Shown here: in pieces, positions 46,977-56,197 of the stretch
Layout of the letters: each line of letters starts with the position of its first letter
Numbering within the stretch: position 1 is the stretch's first letter
Source of the DNA: Oscillatoria nigro-viridis PCC 7112
Lineage (GTDB): Bacteria; Cyanobacteriota; Cyanobacteriia; Cyanobacteriales; Microcoleaceae
Direction of reading: 5' to 3'
NCBI RefSeq assembly: GCF_000317475.1
Contig: NC_019729.1
Location: forward strand, 62,001 to 126,000
Length of the DNA: 64,000 nt
Notes under the pieces: model-generated
What the model was told of the DNA's origin: nothing
What the model saw: the letters and a program-made list of their open reading frames with translations, nothing else
The model's database searches: none
Position numbers and translations under genes: made by a program

Positions 46977-47216
46977 GGGAAGAAGGAAGAGGGCAGAAGA
47001 AAGATTTTCCCACTCTCCTACTTTCCCCTTCTGGCACTACCATTCTGAGACCCGCGGGGAACCCCTCGCTAGGTAGAGCGTCAAGAAATAGACAGCAATA
47101 GCGCTAGCCCGCTGACGGTCTGCTATCATCGGGAAATTGAGGGGTTAGTGGTTGTCGCTCTTTTCCTGCCACAGCTAAATTAAAAGGGGAAGCGCAAGTC
47201 AGTTGGAGATAAAAAA
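46977..47216. other. Spacer before the export operon
   Basis: A 240-bp gap containing a GGAAGAA-type tract followed by CT-rich sequence, and then the likely promoter and ribosome site of the isomerase gene (GGAGATAAAAAA before ATG). No other gene. Confidence 0.35.
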
Positions 47217-47966
47217 ATGACAGGACTTTTTCAAATAGGCGATAAATTACTGCAAGCTCAGGATATGCCATCGCTCCTGAAGCGGTACCAGTTGATGCCG
47301 CAATTCTTGCGCGGTGTAATAGTAGACCAAGCGATCGCATCCTTTAGTTGCAGCGACGAAGAACGCCAATCCGCCGTCGAGAATTTTCTGGCACAAAACC
47401 AACTGACAGCCCCCGAAGCCAAAGAAGCTTGGCTGCGCGGCCAAAACATGACGGAAGAAGAACTTCAAGAGATGGCCGTCAGGCCCTTGCTGATCGAAAA
47501 ATTTAAGCAAGCCACTTGGAGACCTAAAGTAGATAATTATTTTTTAACCCGCAAAGCCAGCCTAGACCACGTAGTCTATTCCCTGGTACGCACCAAAAAT
47601 CCAGCACTGGCAAACGAACTTTACTTTCGCATCCTCGAAGGGGAACAAACCTTTGCTGAAGTGGCCCGCGACTATTCCGAAGGGCCCGAGTCCAAGTCAG
47701 GCGGCTTGTTGGGCCCAGTACCCCTCAGCCAGCCCCACCCGGCAATCAGCAAACTTTTGTCCGTCAGCCAGCCAAATCAACTCTGGACGCCGCGTCCTCT
47801 GGCAGAATGGATGGTAATTATTCGACTAGAAAAGTTCATGCCGGCCCAGCTCGATGAATCGATGCGGCTGCACTTGATTAACGAACTATTTGAAAGCTGG
47901 CTCGCCGAACAGATATCGCAAATAGGCCCGCTACAGCCCCTCTCCTCCGTGTCTTCAATATCATGA
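47217..47966 (+). CDS. PpiC-type peptidyl-prolyl isomerase
   Basis: A 249-residue protein with an N-terminal helical region and a C-terminal parvulin-like rotamase domain: VVYSLVRTKNPALANELYFR, GEQTFAEVARDYSEGP and ESKSGGLLGPVPLSQPHPAI. No signal peptide is visible, so it may act in the cytoplasm or on the export substrate. It starts a three-gene set with an ABC exporter (133 bp downstream) and a HlyD-type adaptor. PpiC genes next to such exporters recur in cyanobacteria; assistance of substrate folding is inferred. Confidence 0.82.
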   Translation: MTGLFQIGDKLLQAQDMPSLLKRYQLMPQFLRGVIVDQAIASFSCSDEERQSAVENFLAQNQLTAPEAKEAWLRGQNMTEEELQEMAVRPLLIEKFKQATWRPKVDNYFLTRKASLDHVVYSLVRTKNPALANELYFRILEGEQTFAEVARDYSEGPESKSGGLLGPVPLSQPHPAISKLLSVSQPNQLWTPRPLAEWMVIIRLEKFMPAQLDESMRLHLINELFESWLAEQISQIGPLQPLSSVSSIS

Positions 47967-48064
47967 CCATCAAGCAATTTGGTCAGGGGCCCCCGGATTT
48001 ATCCGTGGAGACTTGAAAAAGCGTAGCATCCTGACAAAAAGCCCCTGGATTCATCTGTGGATTC

Positions 48065-48095
48065 AATCTAAAATCTAAAATCTAAAATCTAAAAT
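48065..48095. repeat. AAAATCT heptamer array before the exporter gene
   Basis: Four tandem TCTAAAA units end within a few bases of the ABC exporter ATG, so any ribosome site overlaps the repeat. The preceding bases repeat a GGATTCATC(C/T)GTGG unit twice. Confidence 0.6.
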
Positions 48096-48098
48096 TGG

Positions 48099-51000
48099 AT
48101 GACTTCTTCCGCTGTTTCCCTATCCCAAATTCAGGATTTCCTAGCTCAAACACCTCCCTTTGACCGACTGTCAGAGACGGCTCTGTCAGCCTTGGTGGCT
48201 AAATGCCAACTCCTCGGCTACCGGACGGGGCAACCCCTGTTTGAACGGGAAAAAATGCCGACTCAGGTGGCAATTATCTATCAAGGCCAGGCCCGGCTGC
48301 TGGGCTTTGACCAGCGCTCGCAGCGCCACGTAAGTTTGCGCTTGGTGCAGTCGAAGGAAATCCTGGGCTGGGCTGGCTTGCTCAGGGGAGTTCCCTGCGA
48401 AACGGCGATCGCCTCTACAGATGTAATTGCGATCGTCCTACCTGCCGAAGATTTCCTGAGCGTACTGGAAAAACAGCCGACATTTGGAGAAGCCTTTCGC
48501 GAACACTGTTCCTTGAGCGAAGTATTTGAACTGTTGAGCCTGGAGTTGCAGCGCCAAGCCGACGGCACTTCCAATCTCAAGGAACTTACCCTGCAAGCTT
48601 GGCAAGACGCGACAGTTGTCAACGTGCCAAACGGCAACAAAAAAACTCAAGACCTCGCCAAAGAGCTAGATGCCGATCGAGTTTGGCTCGTCAGCAGCGG
48701 CGTCTTGGGCGACTTTCCCACCGGCAGCCGCTTCTCTGTGGAAAACGCAGCCAAATCCTTAAAAGTAGAAGGCCGCCTCGGCGCCCGCTTGGTAGGTTTC
48801 CGGGAACCCCCAGAACCCCAACCCGAAACAGACCCATTAAATGGCACGACAGATCTAGTAGACCCCGGGCAGCAGAATCCGCCCGGAAAATTGCTCGAGA
48901 TTCTACCGGGCCCAGACCGCCCCCCAGAACCCAAAACCGACCAACCAAAGGATGCGCCAAGATACCCTGTTTTCCGCGCTAAAGGGCAGATTGACGGCCC
49001 GCTAGCTTGCTTCCAGATGTTGAGCAAGTATTTCGGCCTCAAATTTCGCCGAGATATCATCCGCAAAGTTCTAGAAAATCAGTTAAAAACCGCTGGTTCT
49101 ATCAGTATGCAAGCTTGCGGGGCGATCGCCCAAAGCATCGGGCTCACGCCCCAATTGGCGCAAGTGCCAGCAGAAGCCATCAACCGCATCAAAGCCCCGG
49201 TAATGATTAAATGGCAAGATAGTTTTGCCATTATTTACAGCATCACCGAGCAAGAATTGGTGATGGCAACCCCGGAACAGGGGCTGATGCGGAAGCGGAT
49301 ACCTCAATTTAAAGAAATCTGGGGAGAATCAGGAGAAGTCCTGCTGCTGCAAGCTCCGCAAGTCGAACAAAAAGAGCAGTTCAGCTTCTGGTGGTTTGTG
49401 CCGGCTCTCATGGAACACAAGACAGTGTTTTTTGAGGTGTTGCTCGCTTCGTTTTTTGTACAGTTATTTGGTCTTGCCAACCCATTAATCAGCCAAGTAA
49501 TTATTGATAAAGTATTAGGTCAGCGCAGCATTGACACCTTGGATATTTTGGGGGCATTTCTGTTAGGTGTTGCCCTGTTTGAAGGACTGCTCAACGGTTT
49601 GCGTACCTTTTTGTTTATAGATACCTCAAACCGCATCGATGTCAAATTGAGTGCGGAGGTAATCGACCACTTGCTCCGGCTGCCCCAGAATTACTTTGAC
49701 AACCGGCGGGTCGGAGATTTGGTCTACAAATTCAGCATGATGGGCCAGATTCGGGAATTCATGACGAGTACAGCTCTGACAGTGGTTCTCGATGCGGTAT
49801 TTTCGGTGGTTTATGTCGCCGTTATGCTCTCTTACAGCGTGCAGCTAACGTTTGTATCTTTGGCAGTGGTACCGATACTTGGGCTGATGATTGTTCTAAT
49901 CAATCCGCTGGTGCTGCGCCTGATCAAACAGAGAAATATGCGTTTTGCTGACTCTCAATCTTATCTAGTGGAAGTAGTCAGCGGGATTCAAACTGTTAAG
50001 GCTCAAAATATTGAATTGAAATCCCGCTGGGAGTGGTCGAGCCGCTACGCAAAATACATTACAGCCAGTTTTAAAACAATTATCACGGGAACTACCGCAG
50101 GTACGATTAGCGCCTTTTTAAACCAGGTGGGTAACTTGGCTCAGTTGTGGGTGGGAGCTTATTTGGTACTGGGAAATGAGATTACTTTGGGTCAGTTGAT
50201 TGCTTTCCGAATTATTTCCGGGAACGTGACGGGTTCGCTGCTGCGTTTTGTGAGCGTGTGGCAGAGTTTCCAAGAAGTCTCGATGTCGATCGATATGCTC
50301 AAGGATGTGGTCGATACGCCGACGGAAACCAGCGATGAAGACCGCAGCAATATCCCGCTGCCCGCAATTCAAGGGCAGGTTACCTATGAGGAGGTTTCCT
50401 TCCGATTTCTGGAGAGCGGCCCACTGCAATTGGCTAATGTGAATTTGGAATTTCCCGCTGGCAGTTTTGTGGGAATTGTGGGGGGAAGCGGTTCCGGTAA
50501 AAGTACGGCGATGAAGCTGTTGCAGCGTCTTTATCCACCGCTGTCGGGCCGGATTTTTGTTGACGGGTACGACATTTCTAAGGTGGAACTGTACTCGCTT
50601 CGCAGCCAACTTGGGGTGGTATTGCAAGATACTTTGCTGTTTAACTGTACTGTTCAGGAAAATATTGCTCTGAGCAATCCCGATGCGAGTACGGATGAGA
50701 TTGTGCGAGCTGCGAAATTAGCGGTAGCTCACGATTTTATTATGGGCTTGCCTGCTGGGTACAATACGGTGGTTGGAGAGCGGGGTGCGTCGCTTTCTGG
50801 GGGTCAAAGGCAGCGTTTGGCGATCGCCCGCACGATTTTGCAAAACCCGAAACTGCTGATTTTGGACGAAGCTACAAGCGCCCTCGACTACCATTCCGAA
50901 CGCCAAGTTTGCAATAACTTAGCAGAAGCTTTCGCCGGTCGCACGGTGTTTTTCATTACTCACCGCCTGACTACAATCCAAAACGCCGACATAATTATTA

Positions 51001-51107
51001 TGATGGATCAAGGTTCTGTAGTCGAGCGGGGAACTCATAAAGAATTAATGGCTCTTAAAGGGCGTTACTACTGCCTCTTCCAACAACAAGAGTCATCGAA
51101 TACCTGA
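48099..51107 (+). CDS. ABC exporter with cNMP-binding and degenerate C39-like domains
   Basis: A 1002-residue protein. Residues about 15-150 form a cyclic-nucleotide-binding-like domain (FDRLSETALSALVAKCQLL, QPLFEREKMPTQVAIIYQG, LGWAGLLRGVPCETAIAS). Residues about 300-425 are a C39-peptidase-like domain, but the catalytic Cys is lost (AKGQIDGPLACFQML lacks the DCG) and no clear His remains. Membrane helices run from about 428 to 720. The ATPase domain has Walker A GGSGSGKSTAMKLL (near 793), signature LSGGQRQRLAIARTIL and Walker B LLILDEATSALD. The gene encodes the inner-membrane part of a type I-like system, with a HlyD adaptor 52 bp downstream. Confidence 0.88.
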   Translation: MTSSAVSLSQIQDFLAQTPPFDRLSETALSALVAKCQLLGYRTGQPLFEREKMPTQVAIIYQGQARLLGFDQRSQRHVSLRLVQSKEILGWAGLLRGVPCETAIASTDVIAIVLPAEDFLSVLEKQPTFGEAFREHCSLSEVFELLSLELQRQADGTSNLKELTLQAWQDATVVNVPNGNKKTQDLAKELDADRVWLVSSGVLGDFPTGSRFSVENAAKSLKVEGRLGARLVGFREPPEPQPETDPLNGTTDLVDPGQQNPPGKLLEILPGPDRPPEPKTDQPKDAPRYPVFRAKGQIDGPLACFQMLSKYFGLKFRRDIIRKVLENQLKTAGSISMQACGAIAQSIGLTPQLAQVPAEAINRIKAPVMIKWQDSFAIIYSITEQELVMATPEQGLMRKRIPQFKEIWGESGEVLLLQAPQVEQKEQFSFWWFVPALMEHKTVFFEVLLASFFVQLFGLANPLISQVIIDKVLGQRSIDTLDILGAFLLGVALFEGLLNGLRTFLFIDTSNRIDVKLSAEVIDHLLRLPQNYFDNRRVGDLVYKFSMMGQIREFMTSTALTVVLDAVFSVVYVAVMLSYSVQLTFVSLAVVPILGLMIVLINPLVLRLIKQRNMRFADSQSYLVEVVSGIQTVKAQNIELKSRWEWSSRYAKYITASFKTIITGTTAGTISAFLNQVGNLAQLWVGAYLVLGNEITLGQLIAFRIISGNVTGSLLRFVSVWQSFQEVSMSIDMLKDVVDTPTETSDEDRSNIPLPAIQGQVTYEEVSFRFLESGPLQLANVNLEFPAGSFVGIVGGSGSGKSTAMKLLQRLYPPLSGRIFVDGYDISKVELYSLRSQLGVVLQDTLLFNCTVQENIALSNPDASTDEIVRAAKLAVAHDFIMGLPAGYNTVVGERGASLSGGQRQRLAIARTILQNPKLLILDEATSALDYHSERQVCNNLAEAFAGRTVFFITHRLTTIQNADIIIMMDQGSVVERGTHKELMALKGRYYCLFQQQESSNT

Positions 51108-51159
51108 TATCTAACAACTCACAACTGATAACTAACAATTAACAACAGATAACTAACAA

Positions 51160-53166
51160 ATGGCCATGAAATCGGTAATACTTTCTGAGCAACCAGTCAT
51201 TCTAGAAAAACCAGCGATTTGGTCGCACTTGTTTTTGTGGATGATCATGCTGATGACCACTTCAGGTGTAGTTTGGGCTTATTTTGCTAGCGTAGAGCAA
51301 GCTGTCCCCGCTGTCGGCCAATTGGAACTCAAAGATGGTGCTAGAGACATCCAAGCACCTGCTACGGGCGCTGTGGTGAGACTTCACGTTGAAAATGGCG
51401 ATCGTGTGGAAAAGAACCAGCCTCTGCTCACTTTCAACCCCCTTGCACCCAGTGCCGATTTAACATCGATTCAGAAAACTAAAGAAGCTCTGGAAAAGGA
51501 AAATAAATTTTACGAAGATGTTGTAAGCGGCAAAATTCAAGGCGCTATTCCTTCTAACCTAGAATCAACAATCAAGGACAGACAGAACCTCACGGCACAA
51601 AATCAAGTGCTGCAAGCTTTGATTGACGAACTGTACCTCAATCGGGGAGCCAGCGGAAATTTTGATGCAGCCCAGCAAGGACTTTATGTTAATTATCGAT
51701 CGGAATTTCTGTCTCGCGTCGCTGCCGCTCAAGGCCAAGTTCAGGAGTTGGAAAAACAACTGAAGCAAGCTCAGGATGCTGAGAAAGCTGCCGGCGATCA
51801 AATGATAGTCGCACAGCAACAATTGGGTTTTGCCCAGAACCAATTAAATTATGCCCAGCAGCAGTTAGCTTCTTCGCAAGAGCAAGTAAAATCCGCCCTG
51901 GCTCAGAGAGATTTGGCCCAAGAACAGTTAGCGAAATCGCAACAAGTATTGAAGTCGAATCAAAACATTCTAGGCCGACTCGCCCCCCTGGTGGAGGAAG
52001 GAGCCATCGCTGAACTGCAAAAAGAACGTCAAGAACAAGATGTTTTCAGAGGCCAAAGCGACGTTCTCAAACAGCAAGATCAAATCAAACAGCGCGAAGG
52101 TGAAATCAACTCCCGTAAAGGTGAAATTAACACGCGCCGAGGTGAGATAAATACGCGCCGAGGCGAAATTAACGCGCGTCAAGGTGACATTCAAAAAATT
52201 AGTGCTGAAGTACAGCGCCAGCAAGGAGAGCAAGCGCGCATTCAGGAGTCCATCGCCCGCGCCGAAGAACAGTTGAAAAACACCAAGGATTCCTGGGCGA
52301 AAGAACTTTATACCAAAATTGCTGAAAACCAGAAACAAATTGCCAGCAGCGATTCTCAGCTAAGCCGCTTCAAAGTCGAAAACTTGAAAAAGCTCTCCGA
52401 AGTGAACGCTCAGCTAGAAAAGGCTCAACAAAACCGCGACACTCAAGTGATGAAGTCTCCGGTATCTGGCGTTATCTTCGATTTGAAACCTTCTACAAAG
52501 GAGAAAGCTAAGTTGGATATGGCGAAAGATCCGATATGCCAATCCATTATTAATACGGTGCTGAAACCGGGCGAACCGCGCCCAGCACGCTGCGAAGAAG
52601 CTTATTACGAAGCGCAGCAAACTGAAAAGCTGCTCAAAGTTTTGGATGACGAAAACGGTCTGGAAGCAGTTGTTTACCTGGAAAACAGCAATGTGGCTCT
52701 GGTATTGGATGCTTTGAGACAGAAGCGGGATAAGTTGGAGCCGTATCACGGCAAACAATTGGATGGAGAAAAGATTGACTGCGAACCAGGGAAAAGTTGC
52801 GTGTGTCCTGAGAAGGAAGTTAACAGAGAGAAACTGGGTTTGACGAAATACCAATGCGTGCCTGTGGAAGTGAATGTTGAAGCTTTCCCCGCGATGGAGT
52901 TTGGTACTGCTGAGGGTGAAGTGAAAGAGATTAGCAGCGATGCTGAGCCTCCTACCGAACTGCGGAAATACTACGCTTTCAAAACCAAAATTAAGCTCAA
53001 GAATCAAAAGTTTGTTTTGAATAAGAACAAGCCGAATCAAGTGGAGGTGAATTTGCAGTCGGGAATGTCCGTGAGTTCTAATATCAATATCGGCAAGCGG
53101 ACTGTTTTGCAGATGTTTATCAACCGATTTACTGGCAAATTGGATACGTTCAAGACTGTTAAGTAA
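51160..53166 (+). CDS. HlyD-family membrane-fusion protein, long coiled-coil type
   Basis: A 668-residue adaptor that should span the periplasm between the ABC exporter and an outer-membrane pore. One N-terminal membrane segment (LWMIMLMTTSGVVWAYFASV) is followed by a lipoyl-type half (AVGQLELKDGARDIQAPATG). Long coiled coils then include five 7-residue GEIN(S/T)R-like repeats at about residues 313-345. After the coils come a Cys-containing insert (IDCEPGKSCVCPEKEVNREK) and the C-terminal beta barrel with GMSVSSNINIGKRTV. No TolC-type gene is in the window. Confidence 0.88.
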   Translation: MAMKSVILSEQPVILEKPAIWSHLFLWMIMLMTTSGVVWAYFASVEQAVPAVGQLELKDGARDIQAPATGAVVRLHVENGDRVEKNQPLLTFNPLAPSADLTSIQKTKEALEKENKFYEDVVSGKIQGAIPSNLESTIKDRQNLTAQNQVLQALIDELYLNRGASGNFDAAQQGLYVNYRSEFLSRVAAAQGQVQELEKQLKQAQDAEKAAGDQMIVAQQQLGFAQNQLNYAQQQLASSQEQVKSALAQRDLAQEQLAKSQQVLKSNQNILGRLAPLVEEGAIAELQKERQEQDVFRGQSDVLKQQDQIKQREGEINSRKGEINTRRGEINTRRGEINARQGDIQKISAEVQRQQGEQARIQESIARAEEQLKNTKDSWAKELYTKIAENQKQIASSDSQLSRFKVENLKKLSEVNAQLEKAQQNRDTQVMKSPVSGVIFDLKPSTKEKAKLDMAKDPICQSIINTVLKPGEPRPARCEEAYYEAQQTEKLLKVLDDENGLEAVVYLENSNVALVLDALRQKRDKLEPYHGKQLDGEKIDCEPGKSCVCPEKEVNREKLGLTKYQCVPVEVNVEAFPAMEFGTAEGEVKEISSDAEPPTELRKYYAFKTKIKLKNQKFVLNKNKPNQVEVNLQSGMSVSSNINIGKRTVLQMFINRFTGKLDTFKTVK

Positions 53167-53527
53167 TTCGGTTAACCGCTATAAATAAGCAGGGTGCGCA
53201 CTGCGCACCTTACCGATGTAAGGAATGAGAATTAAATAACTTACACTCTTGAAAGTGGGGAGTAGGGGTTGGGCCTTCCTAGCCCGCCCTTTTTGGACGG
53301 GCGGGACGCCCATCCCACCATAACAATTAAAATTGTAAGTTATTTAATTCGCGATCCTAAGTAAATACAATCTCCTCGATAGAATTAGGTGGTTAAAACA
53401 CCTCAAAAGTCAAACTTTCGGCGGTTAGACTAAGCTTCAACGAACTTCGTTCGCTGACTAAAAAATAAAGAGTATTTAAGCCGGGTTGATATAAAATGGT
53501 GATGGCAATCGGTGCGATCGCACATTC
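53167..53527. other. Spacer with 122-bp inverted-repeat element
   Basis: A 361-bp gap downstream of the export operon. It contains a small GC-rich palindrome (GGTGCGCACTGCGCACC near 53192) and a 122-bp element with perfect 17-bp inverted ends at 53229-53350. No coding frame. Confidence 0.5.
53229..53350. repeat. 122-bp element with 17-bp inverted ends
   Basis: Terminal GAATTAAATAACTTACA (53229-53245) is repeated as its exact reverse complement at 53334-53350. The interior holds CGCCC/GGGCG palindromes. No direct flanking repeat was identified. This is MITE-like in shape, and non-coding. Confidence 0.6.
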
Positions 53528-55432
53528 ATGAAAAAATTTATTTTATTTACTCTATATCTGATTCCTGTCCTCTTATTAATCGGATTTGTAGCGAATTTTA
53601 GCGTTAACGTTCCCGTTGATGACGAGTGGAGGTTAGCTAGCCTTTTTGAAAAAATAGCTCAGGGAAATGTAACTTTTAACGATTTTTGGGCTTTGCACAG
53701 CAACCACCGGATACTTTTCCCGAAAATAATTATTGCAGTGCTGGCTTTTGCTTCCAGATGGAATATTAATTATCAGTTGTGTCTCAGCATAGGTTTGGCT
53801 GCGATAACTTTTCTGGCTATGTACAAGTTATCCTCGATGCAAGTTAAGAATGTTGGGGATGATTTGTGGCATTTAGCTAATATTTTAACTTGTATTTTGG
53901 TTTTCTCTCTAGTTCAGCACGAAAACTGGCTTTGGGGATTTCAATTAGCGTGGTTTATCGTAAATTTGTGTTTTGTAGCTGCGGTTTATGCGTTGGTTTC
54001 AAATCACAAATTATTGCCGAATATAGCCGTTTTCAATCGGATGAAACAGAGATGTTGCACCAATATCGATAAGCTATTTAGGAACGGGCAAGATGCCCGT
54101 TCCACAAAAATTCAATGTTCTTGTGGAACGGGCATCTTGCCCGTTCTTGAGAATGATGCAACACCTCAGATCGAACAGAGTAGGGACACGGCACTGTCGT
54201 GTCCCTACTATATTCAAATATCGATTGCTGCTTTATTCTGCTTTATTGCTAGTTTTTCCCTCGCGCAAGGCTTGCTGTCTTGGTTGGCTGCAATTCCGGC
54301 TGTGGCGGCTTTAGAAGGAAATGCGGTAGAAAAAAGAAAAAGATTGATTCTATGGATATTGCTGTTTGCTGCAACTTGTGCTGTTTACTCAATTGATTAT
54401 CATCCCAGTCGGAAAACAAGTATTATTTCATTGTTGAATAAGCCACTTGTGGTAATTGATTACTTTTTGAGTCTGTTGGGTTCGCCAATTGTGCGATCGT
54501 CTGGAATTTCAGCATTAGTTGGATTGCTAATATTTGCAATTTTCTTATTTTTGGGATTCCACTTTGGAAGAAAGATTACCGAGCATCACGAGGCTTTACC
54601 TTGGCTGTCAATAGGTTTATTTTCGGTTTTATCGGCTCTGTTTATTACTGCTGGTAGGGCGGAATTTGGGGCGATTCAGGCGCTCGAATCGTCGAGATAT
54701 ACGACGAATTCGATTTTGCTGTTAATTGCTGTGGTTCAGCTAGGGCAATTGTTTGTCCGAGGTAACGATCGAGAAACAAAAGCAACGTTAAACCACAAAT
54801 ACATTTTTTTTTATCGGATGTTGGCAGGGCTGTTAATTGCTACAATTATTGTTAACTCTCAACAGGCGATCGCCCAAACTCGATCGGCACTTCTTTACAA
54901 ACAAGGCGCTCAAGATTGTTTGCAGTTAATCAACTATCTGCAACCGTCTGATTTTTTTGATAATTCGCCGGAAAGCTGTTTGAGGGTGCTGAGCAAAAAA
55001 ACTTGGCTGGTGAGAGAAGGCGCGGCAATTATCGACAAAATAGGTTGGAAAAAGTTCGCGAAAAATGTAGAGTTTATTTCTAATACCGAGAAAGTTTACG
55101 GCTATTTAGACCAACCTCAAACCAGCGATAAATCGGTGACTGTCAAGAAAAATTCTGCTGTCAAGGCTTCCGGTTGGGCGGTTTTGCCAGGAAATTTGAA
55201 ACAACCAAATATTGTACTGCTATCTGTCGGCGATAAACAATCTTTTTTTGCTAACGCTTATGTAAATTTGAACAGTCCCGACATTGCTAAGAGTTTAAAA
55301 TCTGAGTTGTACAACAATGCAAGGTGGGCTGTTGATTTGTCGGATAATAATTTGCCGATCGCCCAAACCGAAATTAAAGCTTGGGTGTATAATCCTGTTG
55401 ACAACCAGTTTGTCCAGTTGCGCGGAGGATGA
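53528..55432 (+). CDS. Polytopic membrane protein with in-frame palindromic repeats
   Basis: A 634-residue protein with about ten or more hydrophobic segments and a soluble C-terminal domain (about residues 510-634). It is related by layout to the gene at 59715-61493. A region of about 55 residues (RNGQDARSTKIQCSCGTGIL and on) is encoded by two palindromic repeats: a perfect 26-bp inverted pair at 54082-54146 and an 11-bp pair at 54180-54208. It lies between two membrane segments. The family resembles uncharacterised GT39/PMT-like or glycan-related polytopic proteins. Its GT-rich context suggests a role with lipid-linked sugars. Confidence 0.7.
   Translation: MKKFILFTLYLIPVLLLIGFVANFSVNVPVDDEWRLASLFEKIAQGNVTFNDFWALHSNHRILFPKIIIAVLAFASRWNINYQLCLSIGLAAITFLAMYKLSSMQVKNVGDDLWHLANILTCILVFSLVQHENWLWGFQLAWFIVNLCFVAAVYALVSNHKLLPNIAVFNRMKQRCCTNIDKLFRNGQDARSTKIQCSCGTGILPVLENDATPQIEQSRDTALSCPYYIQISIAALFCFIASFSLAQGLLSWLAAIPAVAALEGNAVEKRKRLILWILLFAATCAVYSIDYHPSRKTSIISLLNKPLVVIDYFLSLLGSPIVRSSGISALVGLLIFAIFLFLGFHFGRKITEHHEALPWLSIGLFSVLSALFITAGRAEFGAIQALESSRYTTNSILLLIAVVQLGQLFVRGNDRETKATLNHKYIFFYRMLAGLLIATIIVNSQQAIAQTRSALLYKQGAQDCLQLINYLQPSDFFDNSPESCLRVLSKKTWLVREGAAIIDKIGWKKFAKNVEFISNTEKVYGYLDQPQTSDKSVTVKKNSAVKASGWAVLPGNLKQPNIVLLSVGDKQSFFANAYVNLNSPDIAKSLKSELYNNARWAVDLSDNNLPIAQTEIKAWVYNPVDNQFVQLRGG
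54082..54146. repeat. Perfect 26-bp palindromic repeat inside a coding sequence
   Basis: Arms 54082-54107 and 54121-54146 are exact reverse complements; each arm is itself a palindrome (GAACGGGCA/TGCCCGTTC). A second small palindrome follows at 54180-54208 (GTAGGGACACG/CGTGTCCCTAC). The translation stays open through both, adding about 40-55 residues. Confidence 0.85.
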
Positions 55433-55435
55433 GGA

Positions 55436-56197
55436 GTGAAAATTTCTGTGATTATACCAGCTCACAATGAGGAGGGCTGTTTGTACGGTACTGTGCGGGC
55501 GATCGCCCAGACGCTCGATTTAGAAGGCATTCCGCACGAAATTTTGATTGTCAATGACAACAGTGTCGATCGAACTATTGATATTTGCCAGGAGTTGTCA
55601 GAGACTTTTCCCACAGTTAGATACATCAACAATCAACCTCCCAACGGTTTCGGATTTGCCGTGCGCCGGGGATTGGCGGAATTTGACGGAGATGCTGCCG
55701 CAATTGTGATGGCGGATGCTTCCGACGATCCGATAGATTTGGTAGCAGGATACCGCAAGTTGCAAGAAGGATATGATTGCGTTTTTGGTTCCCGCTTTAT
55801 CAAAGGCGGCTTTGTGGTTGATTATCCAATTCACAAGTTAGCAATTAACCGCTTAGCAAACTGGTTTGTCAAAAGTATTTTCGGCTTGCGGTACAGCGAT
55901 GTCACCAATGCTTTTAAAATTTACCGCAGAGAAGTAATTGAAGGCGTACAACCTATTTTGAGCCATCATTTTAATTTGACAGTCGAACTGCCTTTAAAAG
56001 CAATTGTTCGGGGTTTTTCCTATACGGTAATTCCTCTGAGGTGGTACAATCGGACTGCTGGTATTTCTAAGCTAAAAATCAAAGAGATGGGCAGTCGGTA
56101 TTTGTTTATTGTCTTGTATGTATGGCTGGAAAAACATCTGTCTCGCGGCGACTACCACCGGACTAGAAAGATAGCAAAATTAAAAGTGAATGCCTGA
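55436..56197 (+). CDS. Family 2 glycosyltransferase, polyprenyl-phosphate type
   Basis: A 253-residue GT-A enzyme. Motifs: SVIIPAHNEEGCLYGTVRAI at the N-terminus, ILIVNDNSVDRTIDI, VMADASDDPIDLVAGYRKL and TNAFKIYRREVIEG. The layout is that of dolichyl/polyprenyl-phosphate sugar transferases, without C-terminal membrane helices. It starts with GTG, four bases after the stop of the membrane-protein gene, and overlaps the epimerase gene by eight bases, so all three are probably co-transcribed. The sugar is unknown. Confidence 0.85.
   Translation: MKISVIIPAHNEEGCLYGTVRAIAQTLDLEGIPHEILIVNDNSVDRTIDICQELSETFPTVRYINNQPPNGFGFAVRRGLAEFDGDAAAIVMADASDDPIDLVAGYRKLQEGYDCVFGSRFIKGGFVVDYPIHKLAINRLANWFVKSIFGLRYSDVTNAFKIYRREVIEGVQPILSHHFNLTVELPLKAIVRGFSYTVIPLRWYNRTAGISKLKIKEMGSRYLFIVLYVWLEKHLSRGDYHRTRKIAKLKVNA

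Noticed and set aside
48099-51107. Calling the exporter HetC.
   Set aside because: The architecture is similar but the neighbours and the organism type do not support heterocyst development, so no symbol was given.
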